Source: Thermodesulfitimonas autotrophica
GTDB taxonomy: Bacteria > Bacillota > Desulfotomaculia > Desulfotomaculales > Ammonificaceae
Direction of reading: 5' to 3'
Assembly: GCF_003815015.1 (NCBI RefSeq)
Contig: NZ_RKRE01000003.1
Span: 1 to 64,000 of the forward strand
DNA length: 64,000 bases
In this document: positions 50,898 to 59,317 of the stretch, piece after piece
How the letters are laid out: every line of letters starts with the position of its first letter
How positions within the stretch are numbered: the stretch's first letter is position 1
The notes under the pieces: model-generated
What the model saw: only the letters and a program-made list of their open reading frames with translations
What the model was told of the DNA's origin: nothing
Databases searched by the model: none
Made by a program: the position numbers and the translations under genes

Positions 50898-53219
50898 TTA
50901 GTGGCAGTAGCTGCAGTCCCAGGTGCCCGGCGCCGGCGGCGTGAGGGATGATTTATTAATCTGGGCGCCTAAATTGTAGGGGCTGGCGTCGGTGGGCAGC
51001 ACGAGCAGGCCCCGCCGGAAGTAACCGTGGGGGATGGCGCTGTGGCAAGAGGCACAGCCGAGGTTGGAGTGGATGCTGTGGTAGTTGTAGCTCTCGGCGG
51101 AGCCGGCGTACACCGTGACCCCTTTCTTCGTTTGGGTCACGGTGGGGTACGAAAACGCCGAGCGCACGGTGTCGCTGCCGCCGCCGCCGCCAGCCACGTT
51201 GTTGCTGTAGAAGGCGTAGTCGTGACAGCTGAAGCAGAGATGGCCGCTGGTATCGCCGGCGTAGTACCCCCCGGTGCCGTAGTAGCCGCCGCTGGTGATC
51301 GGGTTCCATGGCTTGGGCAGGATGAAGCCGTAACCCGAGCCGTGCGGTCCTTTCCCGGCGGCAAGGCTGGTGGTGTGGCAGTCGGCGCAGTAAAGGCGGC
51401 TGGTAGCCGTCCACGGGGCGACGAATTTTCCGTAGTAATGGGTTGCGCCCGTACTATCCGTAAAGGTAGGAATCTGGCTGCCGCCCACTACCGCGTGGTA
51501 GCTTGGGTTGTACGGGTTGAACTCCTTCGTCAGATCTGTCTGCGCGAAGCCCCCCAGAACTTGGGAGGTGCTGCTCGGCGTCGGGTTGGGCGGCGTTGTG
51601 CTGTAACTATACGGCGAATGGCACTTGAAGCAGAGCTCGTATTCGTAGTCAATCGGCTTCTTGAAGGTATAACTGGAGGCTGTGGTCCAAGCGCTGGTGA
51701 AGCTCGGCGCCACGCCGGAAACGCCCCGAATCGCCGGCTGGGCGGCAGGGGCGGTACCAGTGCCGCCGGTCGCCTGGTGGACGTCGTGGCAGTCGGCGCA
51801 CTCGGCGTGGCGGTTGGTAAGCGGCACGTTGCTATAACTTTCAGTATCGCTGTGACGGCCGGCGTAAACCAGCGTCGGGTGGTAGGAGGCGTTGGCCGTG
51901 CTGACGGCGGTGCGGATGTCGGGCGCGCCCCACGTGTTCCCGGCTTTATGGCACCAGAGGCACTCGCCGTCGGCGGTCTGGGTGTCCTCCGGGTACTTCT
52001 GCAGCAGCGGGTAGTCCGAGCCGTGGCTGTTGTGGCAATCGGTGCAGAGGAGCGGTTTCGTGCCGTGGGCGCTGGTGGGGTAGTTTGTTTTATTCCAGCC
52101 GCTGGAATTGGTGGTGAAGTTCGTGTTCGGGAAGACGATAGTGTAAGGCACAAACTCGGTGGTGCTTGCTTTCGCTGTTGGCGGGCTGTTGTCGTGGCAC
52201 GCGAGGCAGAAGTCGGTAAAGGTGCCTACCGTGTTGCCGATACCGTTATCCTGGAGCGCGTAAACCCGGCCCATCACCGACTTGGTATTATGGGGGTTGG
52301 AAACCTGCGAATAAGTGGTAGTCGCGTCGGTCAGGGTAGCTGCGCCGACGGTGTGCGGTCCGTGGCAACTCGAGCACTCGACCTTGGCACCCGTAGTCCC
52401 AAAGATATCGTGGTGGGAAGCCTTCTGGAACTCGGCCTGGATGTTTCGCCCGCTCATCGAGTTGGCCGTGGTGTTATGACACTTGAAGCAGAGGTTCTCC
52501 TCCTGTCCGGCCAGAAGGCGCCGCAGGTCCGAGGCGTGCTTGTAGTGGCAAGTGGCGCAGGTGACTAAGGTGCCGGAAGGCGGCTGCAGCGCCGCTTTGC
52601 TCGTGTTGTAGTGGGCGGCGAAGCTGTTTTTATGGTTGCCTAAGGTATAAACCCAGTAGCTTACTGCGGGGTCCTCCACGCTGGGGAAGCCGCGGTCGAC
52701 GCTGCCGTGGCAGGCGAGGCAGAAATTAGGTCCCTGATAGTAACGGGTGGTACCGTCGAAGCTGTTGAGGAGCCGCGGGTAAACGGCGCCGGGCACCGAC
52801 ATATCGCCGTGCGGGTTGTGACAATCGATACACTCAAGAACCTGCCCGACTAAGGAGTTGTCGGTATCCCGCACCGGGTGGAAGTAAACGGCGCCGGAGG
52901 TGGTGCCGAAGCCAAAGCCGTAAACGGCGCGGGTGACGCCGGTGCCGTAAATGTCCAGTTCGGGGACGTAAACGACGTTGAAGACACTGGCCGTGCCGTC
53001 GTGACAGGTAAGGCAAAGCGCGGTAATATTCGTCTTGAGCATCAGGTTGGGGCCAATGGCGGCGTGGGCGACGTGGCAGGCGGCGCAGCCAGCCGGGAAA
53101 TTGGCGTAAGGCCCGTGCGGGCTCTCGTAAGCCTGGGCGACCACCGAGCCGGAAAGCGAGCTCCCAAGAAGCAGGCCGCAGCAGAAGATAAAGCAAGCGA
53201 AAGCTGTCAGACGCCGCAT
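50898..53219 (-). CDS. Large secreted multiheme cytochrome c, 16 CxxCH (paralog A)
   Basis: This is a 773-residue exported cytochrome with a signal peptide (CFIFCCGLLLGSSLSGSVVAQA). Sixteen CxxCH sites run from CAACH (residue about 41) to a CSYCH that is the very last five residues. Many are followed by H at +3 (CIDCHNPH, CSSCHGPH, CADCHDVH), typical of the paired-CxxCH families of metal reducers. Paralog B at 53572 matches it along its whole length. ATG 53219 follows CAGGAGGG. Likely placed outside the cell membrane as an electron store or conduit; there is no lipobox or membrane anchor. Confidence 0.93.
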   Translation of the reverse strand: MRRLTAFACFIFCCGLLLGSSLSGSVVAQAYESPHGPYANFPAGCAACHVAHAAIGPNLMLKTNITALCLTCHDGTASVFNVVYVPELDIYGTGVTRAVYGFGFGTTSGAVYFHPVRDTDNSLVGQVLECIDCHNPHGDMSVPGAVYPRLLNSFDGTTRYYQGPNFCLACHGSVDRGFPSVEDPAVSYWVYTLGNHKNSFAAHYNTSKAALQPPSGTLVTCATCHYKHASDLRRLLAGQEENLCFKCHNTTANSMSGRNIQAEFQKASHHDIFGTTGAKVECSSCHGPHTVGAATLTDATTTYSQVSNPHNTKSVMGRVYALQDNGIGNTVGTFTDFCLACHDNSPPTAKASTTEFVPYTIVFPNTNFTTNSSGWNKTNYPTSAHGTKPLLCTDCHNSHGSDYPLLQKYPEDTQTADGECLWCHKAGNTWGAPDIRTAVSTANASYHPTLVYAGRHSDTESYSNVPLTNRHAECADCHDVHQATGGTGTAPAAQPAIRGVSGVAPSFTSAWTTASSYTFKKPIDYEYELCFKCHSPYSYSTTPPNPTPSSTSQVLGGFAQTDLTKEFNPYNPSYHAVVGGSQIPTFTDSTGATHYYGKFVAPWTATSRLYCADCHTTSLAAGKGPHGSGYGFILPKPWNPITSGGYYGTGGYYAGDTSGHLCFSCHDYAFYSNNVAGGGGGSDTVRSAFSYPTVTQTKKGVTVYAGSAESYNYHSIHSNLGCASCHSAIPHGYFRRGLLVLPTDASPYNLGAQINKSSLTPPAPGTWDCSYCH

Positions 53220-53571
53220 TTTTTATGCCCTCCTGACCAGGTTACCTTAGGCAGTTCTGCTATAATTCGACACGAATTACCTTTTTCCTTCCGTAGCGGG
53301 TAAATTTTACTTTATCTCTATCTAAGGTATACCAAGTTACAAGAGATTTTAGGGAATCGTAGAAGTGTTTACGCGTTTCTGAACCGGCCTGGACCCTGGA
53401 CGCTCCCCACCTTTTCTTTGCCTGGTGCCCCTCACCTTCGCGGTTACAGAGCAAAGGGTTGCAGTTCGGCTTCGCGCTTTACGCGTGATTTATTGGTTGT
53501 ACCCCCTTAAATGAAAAGGCCGGCAAAAGTTCGCGCCGGCCTGATACGAAGAGAAGATTAGTTACATTCCT
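53220..53571. other. 352-base intergenic region between the 16-heme paralogs
   Basis: It holds the ribosome site and leader of paralog A, AT-rich stretches that could contain its promoter (no confident -35/-10 pair), and the terminator of paralog B at 53517-53542. No gene, repeat or riboswitch is recognised. Confidence 0.5.
53509..53542 (-). terminator. Terminator of 16-heme paralog B
   Basis: AGGCCGGC (53517-53524) pairs with GCCGGCCT (53535-53542). On the minus strand it is followed by TTTCATTTAAG. Confidence 0.8.
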
Positions 53572-55863
53572 CTACATTCCTCCGTGGCAGGGGCTGCCGG
53601 TCATCCCGTGGGCACAGTCGTCCTTCTTCCACTCCCCTGGATCTGGTAAGGTCTGGGTCAGGATATCGAGCTTCGAGCCGTAAGAGTAAGGCGCCGGGTC
53701 GTCCTTTTCCACTAAAATCCCTCGGTTTTTGTAACCGTGCGGTATCGCGCCGTGGCAGCAGGCGCAGCCGTATCCTTTTTTACCAACGTGGAGGGCGTGG
53801 AGGTTGTATTTATAACCGCAGTTGCACCCGTCCTTTGATAGGTAAGAAGAAAATTTGGACCGGTATTGTTCGTTGTTACCATATGTCTCCTTGGCGTAGA
53901 AATCGTAGTCATGGCATTTGAAGCACACGTGACTGCTGGTGCCGCCGCTAACCAAACCACCACCAGTTCCGTATTTGCCGCTATCATCGGTATTCGGATC
54001 CCACGGCGCCTTGAGGATGAAAGCGTTCGGCGAGCCGTGCGGCCCCCGGACACCGCTCGGGCTGCCGTGGCAGTCGGTGCACTTCATCGGGCTGGTGGCG
54101 CTCCAGCCACCGGTGAGCTTGCCGTAATAATAGGTCTGACCCCCGTACTGGTACGTGGCTATCTTGCTTTCACCGATTACGGCGTGGTAGCTCGGGTTGT
54201 TTGGGTTGAACTCCACGCTCGGGTCGGTCTCCGTAAACCCGCCGCTAGGTGAAGTGGGCGGCGTGCTCCCGTAGCTGAAGAAGCTGTGGCACTTAAAACA
54301 GAGTTCGTACTCGTGGGTTATCTCCTTCGTGAAGGTGTAAGAGTTCGGGATGCTCCACAAAGAGGCTTTGGTGTAGTCCGGAATTGCCCCCGAGACGCCT
54401 TTAATCGCGTTGTCTTTTGTTGCCACGTGGACGTCGTGGCAGTCGGCGCACTCCGCGTGGCGCTTTTGCAGCTTGGTGTAGTCCTCGGTATTTTGGTGCG
54501 CTCCCGTAACGGTAAGGGTTGGGTGGCTCGCGGCTGCGAGCAGGAGGTCGCTCTTGATGTCGGGCGCGCCGAGGACCTTACTGCTGTTATGGCAGCGCAG
54601 GCACTCGCCGTCGGTGTTCGGGTCATCTTCCGGATACCGCTGCAGCAGTGGGTAGTCCGAGCCGTGGCTCTGGTGGCAGTCGGTGCACAACAGCCTGGCT
54701 TTATGGTGCGCGCTGTCGTAGTACCCGCTCTTATTCCAGCCGCTCGCGTTGGTGGTTGGCGTGTAGGATGGGAATTTGATGGTTAGCGGGACGAAAGTAG
54801 TAGTGCTTGCCGTGGCTGTAGGTGGCGTAGGATTATGGCACTTGATGCAGAAATCGGTGACCGTGCCCACGGTATAAGGAACGCCGTTATCGCCGGTACC
54901 GGTGGTTCCTGAGAAAGCGGCCTTGGTATTGGTCGGGTCAGCGAGCAGCGACGGCCCACCGCCTGCAACAAGCGGCGCGGCAACCGCGGTATGCGGCCCG
55001 TGGCAGCTTGAGCAACTAAGAACCGCGCCGGTTTTTGCACCGTAGATGTCGTGGTAGGAGGCCCGGGTTACAGAAAACTCCTCTTTGATGTTTCGGTGGT
55101 GCAAGGAGTTAGTGGCGCTATTGTGGCACTTAAAGCAAAGATCAGCGCCTTGCTCCGGCAGAAGCCGCGCGTAGCGGGCGGCGTGTTTGTTGTGACACAT
55201 CACACACGTAACTTGCGTCCCCGATGCAGGTCGTAGCGCGGCCTTTGAGGTATCGTAGTGTGCTGCCCGGCTATTTTCGTGGTTACCCAGCGTATAAACC
55301 CAGTAGCTCACCGCGGGGTCCTCAACACTCGGGAAGCCCCGGTCAACGCTGCCGTGGCAGGCGAGGCAGAAGTTCGGCCCCTGGTGCTGTCTGGTGGTGC
55401 CGTCGAAGGCGCTTAAGAGCCGCGCGTATACCTGGCCCGGCACGGACATATCGCCGTGCGGGTTGTGACAGTCGGTGCAGCCGATTGACTGGCCAATCAG
55501 CGGGTTTCCCATATCGCGGACCGGGTGAAAGTGCATGGCTGCGGTATCGTAGAAGCCAAGCCCGTAGACCTCCTGGTTAGTCGTAACGTAGACCACGTTA
55601 AAAACACTGCCGGTGCCGTCGTGGCAGGTAAGACAAAGCGCAGTCGTGTTTGTCGCCGCCCGGGATAGAAGGTTAGGGCCAGTTGCGGCGTGGGCGACGT
55701 GGCAGGCGGCGCAGCCCGCAGGGAAGTTATCGTAGGGCCCGTGCGGGTTGTCGTAGGCCGCTGCCGGCACCGATTGGTAAGCCATACTACTGCCCAGAAA
55801 AGCAGATAGAAGGAATAGAAGCAAGGGGAAACCCTTAAAGCGCAACAAGGAAACCCACCTCAC
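53572..55863 (-). CDS. Large secreted multiheme cytochrome c, 15 CxxCH plus one CX8CH (paralog B)
   Basis: This is a 763-residue exported cytochrome with a hydrophobic signal (GFPLLLFLLSAFLGSSMA). Fifteen CxxCH sites align with paralog A. At the position of the sixteenth, where A has CSYCH, this protein has CAHGMTGSPCH, an expanded CX8CH. Shared blocks include GPNFCLACHGSVDRGFPSVE and DPAVSYWVYTLGNH. GTG 55863 lies inside its own GAGGTGG, so TTG 55848 (six bases after that site) is the more likely start. The 200 bases upstream hold a GC-rich hairpin (55892-55917) but no recognised riboswitch. Confidence 0.92.
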   Translation of the reverse strand: MRWVSLLRFKGFPLLLFLLSAFLGSSMAYQSVPAAAYDNPHGPYDNFPAGCAACHVAHAATGPNLLSRAATNTTALCLTCHDGTGSVFNVVYVTTNQEVYGLGFYDTAAMHFHPVRDMGNPLIGQSIGCTDCHNPHGDMSVPGQVYARLLSAFDGTTRQHQGPNFCLACHGSVDRGFPSVEDPAVSYWVYTLGNHENSRAAHYDTSKAALRPASGTQVTCVMCHNKHAARYARLLPEQGADLCFKCHNSATNSLHHRNIKEEFSVTRASYHDIYGAKTGAVLSCSSCHGPHTAVAAPLVAGGGPSLLADPTNTKAAFSGTTGTGDNGVPYTVGTVTDFCIKCHNPTPPTATASTTTFVPLTIKFPSYTPTTNASGWNKSGYYDSAHHKARLLCTDCHQSHGSDYPLLQRYPEDDPNTDGECLRCHNSSKVLGAPDIKSDLLLAAASHPTLTVTGAHQNTEDYTKLQKRHAECADCHDVHVATKDNAIKGVSGAIPDYTKASLWSIPNSYTFTKEITHEYELCFKCHSFFSYGSTPPTSPSGGFTETDPSVEFNPNNPSYHAVIGESKIATYQYGGQTYYYGKLTGGWSATSPMKCTDCHGSPSGVRGPHGSPNAFILKAPWDPNTDDSGKYGTGGGLVSGGTSSHVCFKCHDYDFYAKETYGNNEQYRSKFSSYLSKDGCNCGYKYNLHALHVGKKGYGCACCHGAIPHGYKNRGILVEKDDPAPYSYGSKLDILTQTLPDPGEWKKDDCAHGMTGSPCHGGM

Positions 55864-56066
55864 AAAAAGACCAAAGCATCAAAGATTTAGCGCCGGGCAA
55901 GCAAATTTGCCCCCGGCTTTCTACGACCAAGACTTTCCCTGGCCAGCGATTTCTGTTTTCGTAAAGCAGCGTCTAATTCAGAAATTTGGTTCACCAGTTA
56001 GCGCCCAAATAAACCTCTCTTTAAGCTTAGCCGACAAAAGCCTCTTTGGATAATAGCTCGCAGGAA

Positions 56067-58022
56067 CTACCGCTCCCCTCTATTTTTGCTAAACTCTGCC
56101 CGCAGCGGCAGGTTCACCTGCGGCACGCCGGGCGGCGGGTCAAGGGTGGCGCCTTCCGCACGCGTCACCAGGATACAACCGTCGGCGGGCAGCTCCTTTT
56201 TCGGGCTTTTAACTAACAGGCGGTCACCGGGTCTGACTTCCACCCAGGTTTCGCCACTGCACCACGTTTCGCCGTTGTCGGGGGAGAAAGCCGCCGCAAC
56301 GCCCGCGGGGACCCGCACCCAGATTTTGAGGTCGCCGTAGTCTGTGGTTGGGTTACCGAAGGCGTCAAATGCCTGGACGGTCACGCGCTGCTCGCGGCCG
56401 GTTTTCACTGTAGCGGGCTCAAAGCCGACGTAGCGTGCGGGTCCCGGCACTACTTCGATGGTGCAGGTGCCGGAGGAGCAAACTCGCTTTGGCGGGCACT
56501 CTGGCCCCCGCAGGTCGTCGTAGTAGAGCACCGCCTGCACCCGAGTTGTTCCTGGGGTGGTGCTGGCTACCCAGAGCGCTTTTAACTCCCCGTTTTCTTC
56601 CACGCGGCCGGCAGAAACCCCCATGGCGCACCCCCGACTCATAACGTTAGCGTGGGCGGCCCCCTGCCAGCGGCCTGGGTGATCTTTATCTTTAAAGAGT
56701 TTAAAAGTAGGCGTGTCAACCGTTTCAAAAGCGATCCGAGCCTGCCAGTCGGTTACCGGCCGCCCGTTCTGGTCGGTTACCGTGGCGGTGAGTTCGATAT
56801 CGTTACCGCCCGTAACCGTGCGATTTCCGGAGGCGCTGAGGGAGACGTACCACTCGAGGGCGCGCACGGTGGTGGTATCCACGACCGCAGGAATATCGGC
56901 CCCCGGCGGGTAGTACTCCACCGCGATTTCGCCGCTGCCGTGGCGGTCGGCTGTAAGGGTGGCTTCAGCCGTTCCGTCACCGGTGACGACCGGGTCGCGG
57001 AACTCGCCGAAGGCCGTGGCAAAGCGGATGGTGCCGGTAAGCGGCACCGGCTCGCCCTTTTCGTCGACGGCGCGGGCGCGGACCCGGATGCGGTCCCCCG
57101 GAACGTTCAGGAAGAGGGCTGAGCAATCAGGTTCGATGAAAATGGTGGCGGGGAGCACCGCGTTCTCCTGGTTAAACTCCGCCCGCACGGCCTGGCGCGG
57201 CTGCACCGAAACCACATCCGTTGGCTGGGAGGCGTTACCTTTTTCATCGGCAGCCACCAGGTAGTAGTAATACCACTGGCCCTGCGTAAGGTCGGTGTCG
57301 TGGAAGGCGGTTTCGCCCCGGCCCAGGATCTTGACCAGTGCAAAGGGGCCCGCGGGGCTGGTGGCCCGGTAAAGCTGGTAACCGGCGAGGTCGGACTCGG
57401 TATTGGCCTGCCAGCTCAGCTCTACGTCGTGGCCGGTATCAAGCTCCTTCACCTTGAATCCTGCCGGCTTAGCCGGTGGCGTTATATCGGTGGCGAAGGT
57501 CGAGGACGGGTTCGACGGCAGGGACTCGTTTCCTGACTGGTCAACCGCGGTGATACGGTAAAAATAGTAGACATCACGGCTAACTGTATTGTCAGTGAAA
57601 AAAGGATCAATGGTATCGACCATTGCGGTGCCGAGGCGCTGGTAAGCGTCGTCTGGAGGCGCGTAAACACCGTTGCTCACCGCGCGGTAGATCCGGTAGC
57701 CGAGGAGGTCGGGCTCGGCATTGGCATTCCACTGGAGGAGCAAACGGTCGCCCGTGCCGGGGTCCGTAACCGTAAGCCCGGTCGGGGGCGCGGGCGGCTC
57801 GGTGTCAACGGGTGAGGGAGCGAAAGACGGCCCTGTGCCGGTATCGGCCGGAGACGCGCCGGCGTCACTTGCTAAGGGCTGGGAGGTCACAGCGGTTTCT
57901 GGTGCGGACTCTTCTACCGCGTTACCAATGGCTATGCCCAGATATCGGCCTCCTAAGATGGTTACCGCTATCGCAATAGCTACCGCCATCACGGTGAGCA
58001 GAAGCCTTTTCTCTCCCGGCAT
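56067..58022 (-). CDS. Membrane-anchored surface protein with two fibronectin-III and several Ig-like domains
   Basis: This is a 651-residue protein. An N-terminal span (LLLTVMAVAIAIAVTILGG) anchors it, followed by a Ser/Pro/Thr-rich linker (about residues 35-75). Two fibronectin type III domains follow (about 76-180, PPAPPTGLTVTDPGTGDRLLL; and 182-280, PPAKPAGFKVKELDTGHDVE), then bacterial Ig-like (invasin/Big_1) domains to the end. Eight Cys sit in the C-terminal third but no CxxCH. The gene starts 17 bases after the NHL gene stop. It may hold cytochromes at the surface; that is inferred from context. Confidence 0.85.
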   Translation of the reverse strand: MPGEKRLLLTVMAVAIAIAVTILGGRYLGIAIGNAVEESAPETAVTSQPLASDAGASPADTGTGPSFAPSPVDTEPPAPPTGLTVTDPGTGDRLLLQWNANAEPDLLGYRIYRAVSNGVYAPPDDAYQRLGTAMVDTIDPFFTDNTVSRDVYYFYRITAVDQSGNESLPSNPSSTFATDITPPAKPAGFKVKELDTGHDVELSWQANTESDLAGYQLYRATSPAGPFALVKILGRGETAFHDTDLTQGQWYYYYLVAADEKGNASQPTDVVSVQPRQAVRAEFNQENAVLPATIFIEPDCSALFLNVPGDRIRVRARAVDEKGEPVPLTGTIRFATAFGEFRDPVVTGDGTAEATLTADRHGSGEIAVEYYPPGADIPAVVDTTTVRALEWYVSLSASGNRTVTGGNDIELTATVTDQNGRPVTDWQARIAFETVDTPTFKLFKDKDHPGRWQGAAHANVMSRGCAMGVSAGRVEENGELKALWVASTTPGTTRVQAVLYYDDLRGPECPPKRVCSSGTCTIEVVPGPARYVGFEPATVKTGREQRVTVQAFDAFGNPTTDYGDLKIWVRVPAGVAAAFSPDNGETWCSGETWVEVRPGDRLLVKSPKKELPADGCILVTRAEGATLDPPPGVPQVNLPLRAEFSKNRGER

Positions 58023-58039
58023 ATTCTTTCCTCCCTGCC

Positions 58040-58987
58040 TTACTCCTGCCGGCGGCCAAAGACGAGCACCACGTTGTGGGCCCGGTCGGCGGCGTAGATT
58101 CTATCCTCGTAAACCGTCAGGCCGTTCGGGACAATCCCGGCAAGGCCCGGCTCGCTTTCCGCGTTCAGACTCTTAATTATCCTCCCATTATAGTTTAATA
58201 CCACGAGCTGACCCGCGAAAGGGTCAGCTACAACAATATAATTTTTGCCCCAGAAGGCGCATCCCCGCGGGTGGGTAAGGATAGCGCTTTCGAGGACCCG
58301 GAGGAGCTTTCCGTCGGGGGCGAACAGAAGCAGCCGGCGGTTGCCGCTGTCCGCCACGAGAAACCGGCCGTCAGCATCCACCGCGATGCCGTTCGGGAAA
58401 GAGAGCGTCCGCGGGTTAGCCGGGACCAGGCTGATCTGGCGTAGGAGCCTGCCGTTTTTGTCGAGAATGAGGATCGCACCCTGCCGGTCGGCCACGTAAA
58501 TCCGCCCGTCGTTTCCCACCGCCAGGTCGAGCGGCTGTACGGGCACGCCGGCGGTCCGGCGGTTAATGGTTAGTTTAAGCTCACCTTTCGGGCTGAAAAC
58601 ACGGATCCGACCCGTATTGAACTCGCCAACGTAGAGCTGGCCGTCCTGGTCGATGGCTACCGTGTTCGGATAAACGAAGTCTATCTTTCCCTTCCCGAAG
58701 AGGCCCCGCGGCCGCCCCCAGGGGTAGAAGGTCTGCACCGCGTTGTTCCCCGCATCGGCCACGAAGATCCGCCCGTCCGGGGCTACGGCCACATCAAGTG
58801 GCAGGGTGAGCGGCTTCTCCGGCCTGCCGCCAAGGACCTGGACCACTCCATCGGGCAGGTTTTCTTTCGTGAGGGTTAGCTCTTTTTGCGGCCCCCGCGT
58901 TTTCCAGACTGAGATTCCGGCAATAAGAGCTGCCACGAAAACAACGGCCAATAAAACGTTACTGAATTTCCGGGTTTGCCGCGCCAC
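58040..58987 (-). CDS. NHL-repeat beta-propeller protein, membrane-anchored (copy 1)
   Basis: This is a 315-residue protein. An N-terminal span (FSNVLLAVVFVAALIAGISVW) is followed by about six NHL blades (for example PLDVAVAPDGRIFVADAGNN, PNTVAIDQDGQLYVGEFNTG, PNGIAVDADGRFLVADSGNR). The propeller would lie outside the membrane. It is in an operon with the fibronectin-III protein. A related propeller sits at 61996-63006 on the other side of the small cytochromes. Confidence 0.9.
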   Translation of the reverse strand: MARQTRKFSNVLLAVVFVAALIAGISVWKTRGPQKELTLTKENLPDGVVQVLGGRPEKPLTLPLDVAVAPDGRIFVADAGNNAVQTFYPWGRPRGLFGKGKIDFVYPNTVAIDQDGQLYVGEFNTGRIRVFSPKGELKLTINRRTAGVPVQPLDLAVGNDGRIYVADRQGAILILDKNGRLLRQISLVPANPRTLSFPNGIAVDADGRFLVADSGNRRLLLFAPDGKLLRVLESAILTHPRGCAFWGKNYIVVADPFAGQLVVLNYNGRIIKSLNAESEPGLAGIVPNGLTVYEDRIYAADRAHNVVLVFGRRQE

Positions 58988-59317
58988 AACCAGGCTCCTT
59001 TTTCGGTTTGCTTTGCCACGTTGGGTTTAAGAGCTAAACATTTAAACGTTCGGCACTGCTGCGGAGATTTCCTTCTTAAGCTCTCATATCTGCCAGGATA
59101 TTAATGGCTGCTATGGGACATATACCAAATTGGCTACTGGTTAAAGTTGATATGCGGGAAGGCACCATGAATACTTTCAATTTTGCCGTGCCTTCCCGCT
59201 GCGACTTAATTAATTTGGTCGCTATAAATTTTAGTCTTGCTCGTTCGCTTAATACCTCAGTTGGTTCTCTTAGTAATTTTTCTGATTTTTCCCACCCGGC
59301 CAAGATATTTACTGAAG
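58988..59317. other. AT-rich intergenic region with a long hairpin
   Basis: This 330-base stretch separates the NHL copy 1 start from the heptaheme cytochrome stop. A 12-bp perfect inverted repeat (GCGGGAAGGCAC at 59154-59165 and GTGCCTTCCCGC at 59188-59199) encloses a 22-base loop. The part from 59200 to 59317 is markedly AT-rich compared with the flanks. Both strands have open frames of 80-90 codons without ribosome sites, so I call no gene. Confidence 0.5.

Noticed and set aside
51027..52568. 513-codon open frame on the plus strand
   Set aside because: It lies fully antisense to 16-heme paralog A; the Val/Ala/Gly/Arg-rich composition is the shadow of a GC-rich gene, with no ribosome site and no motifs.
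55864..56066. c-di-GMP (GEMM) riboswitch upstream of 16-heme paralog B
   Set aside because: A GC-rich hairpin and GGTCGTAGAAAGCC are present, but the GEMM core (GACGCAAAGC and the GGTAGCCGGGTTACC arm) is not.
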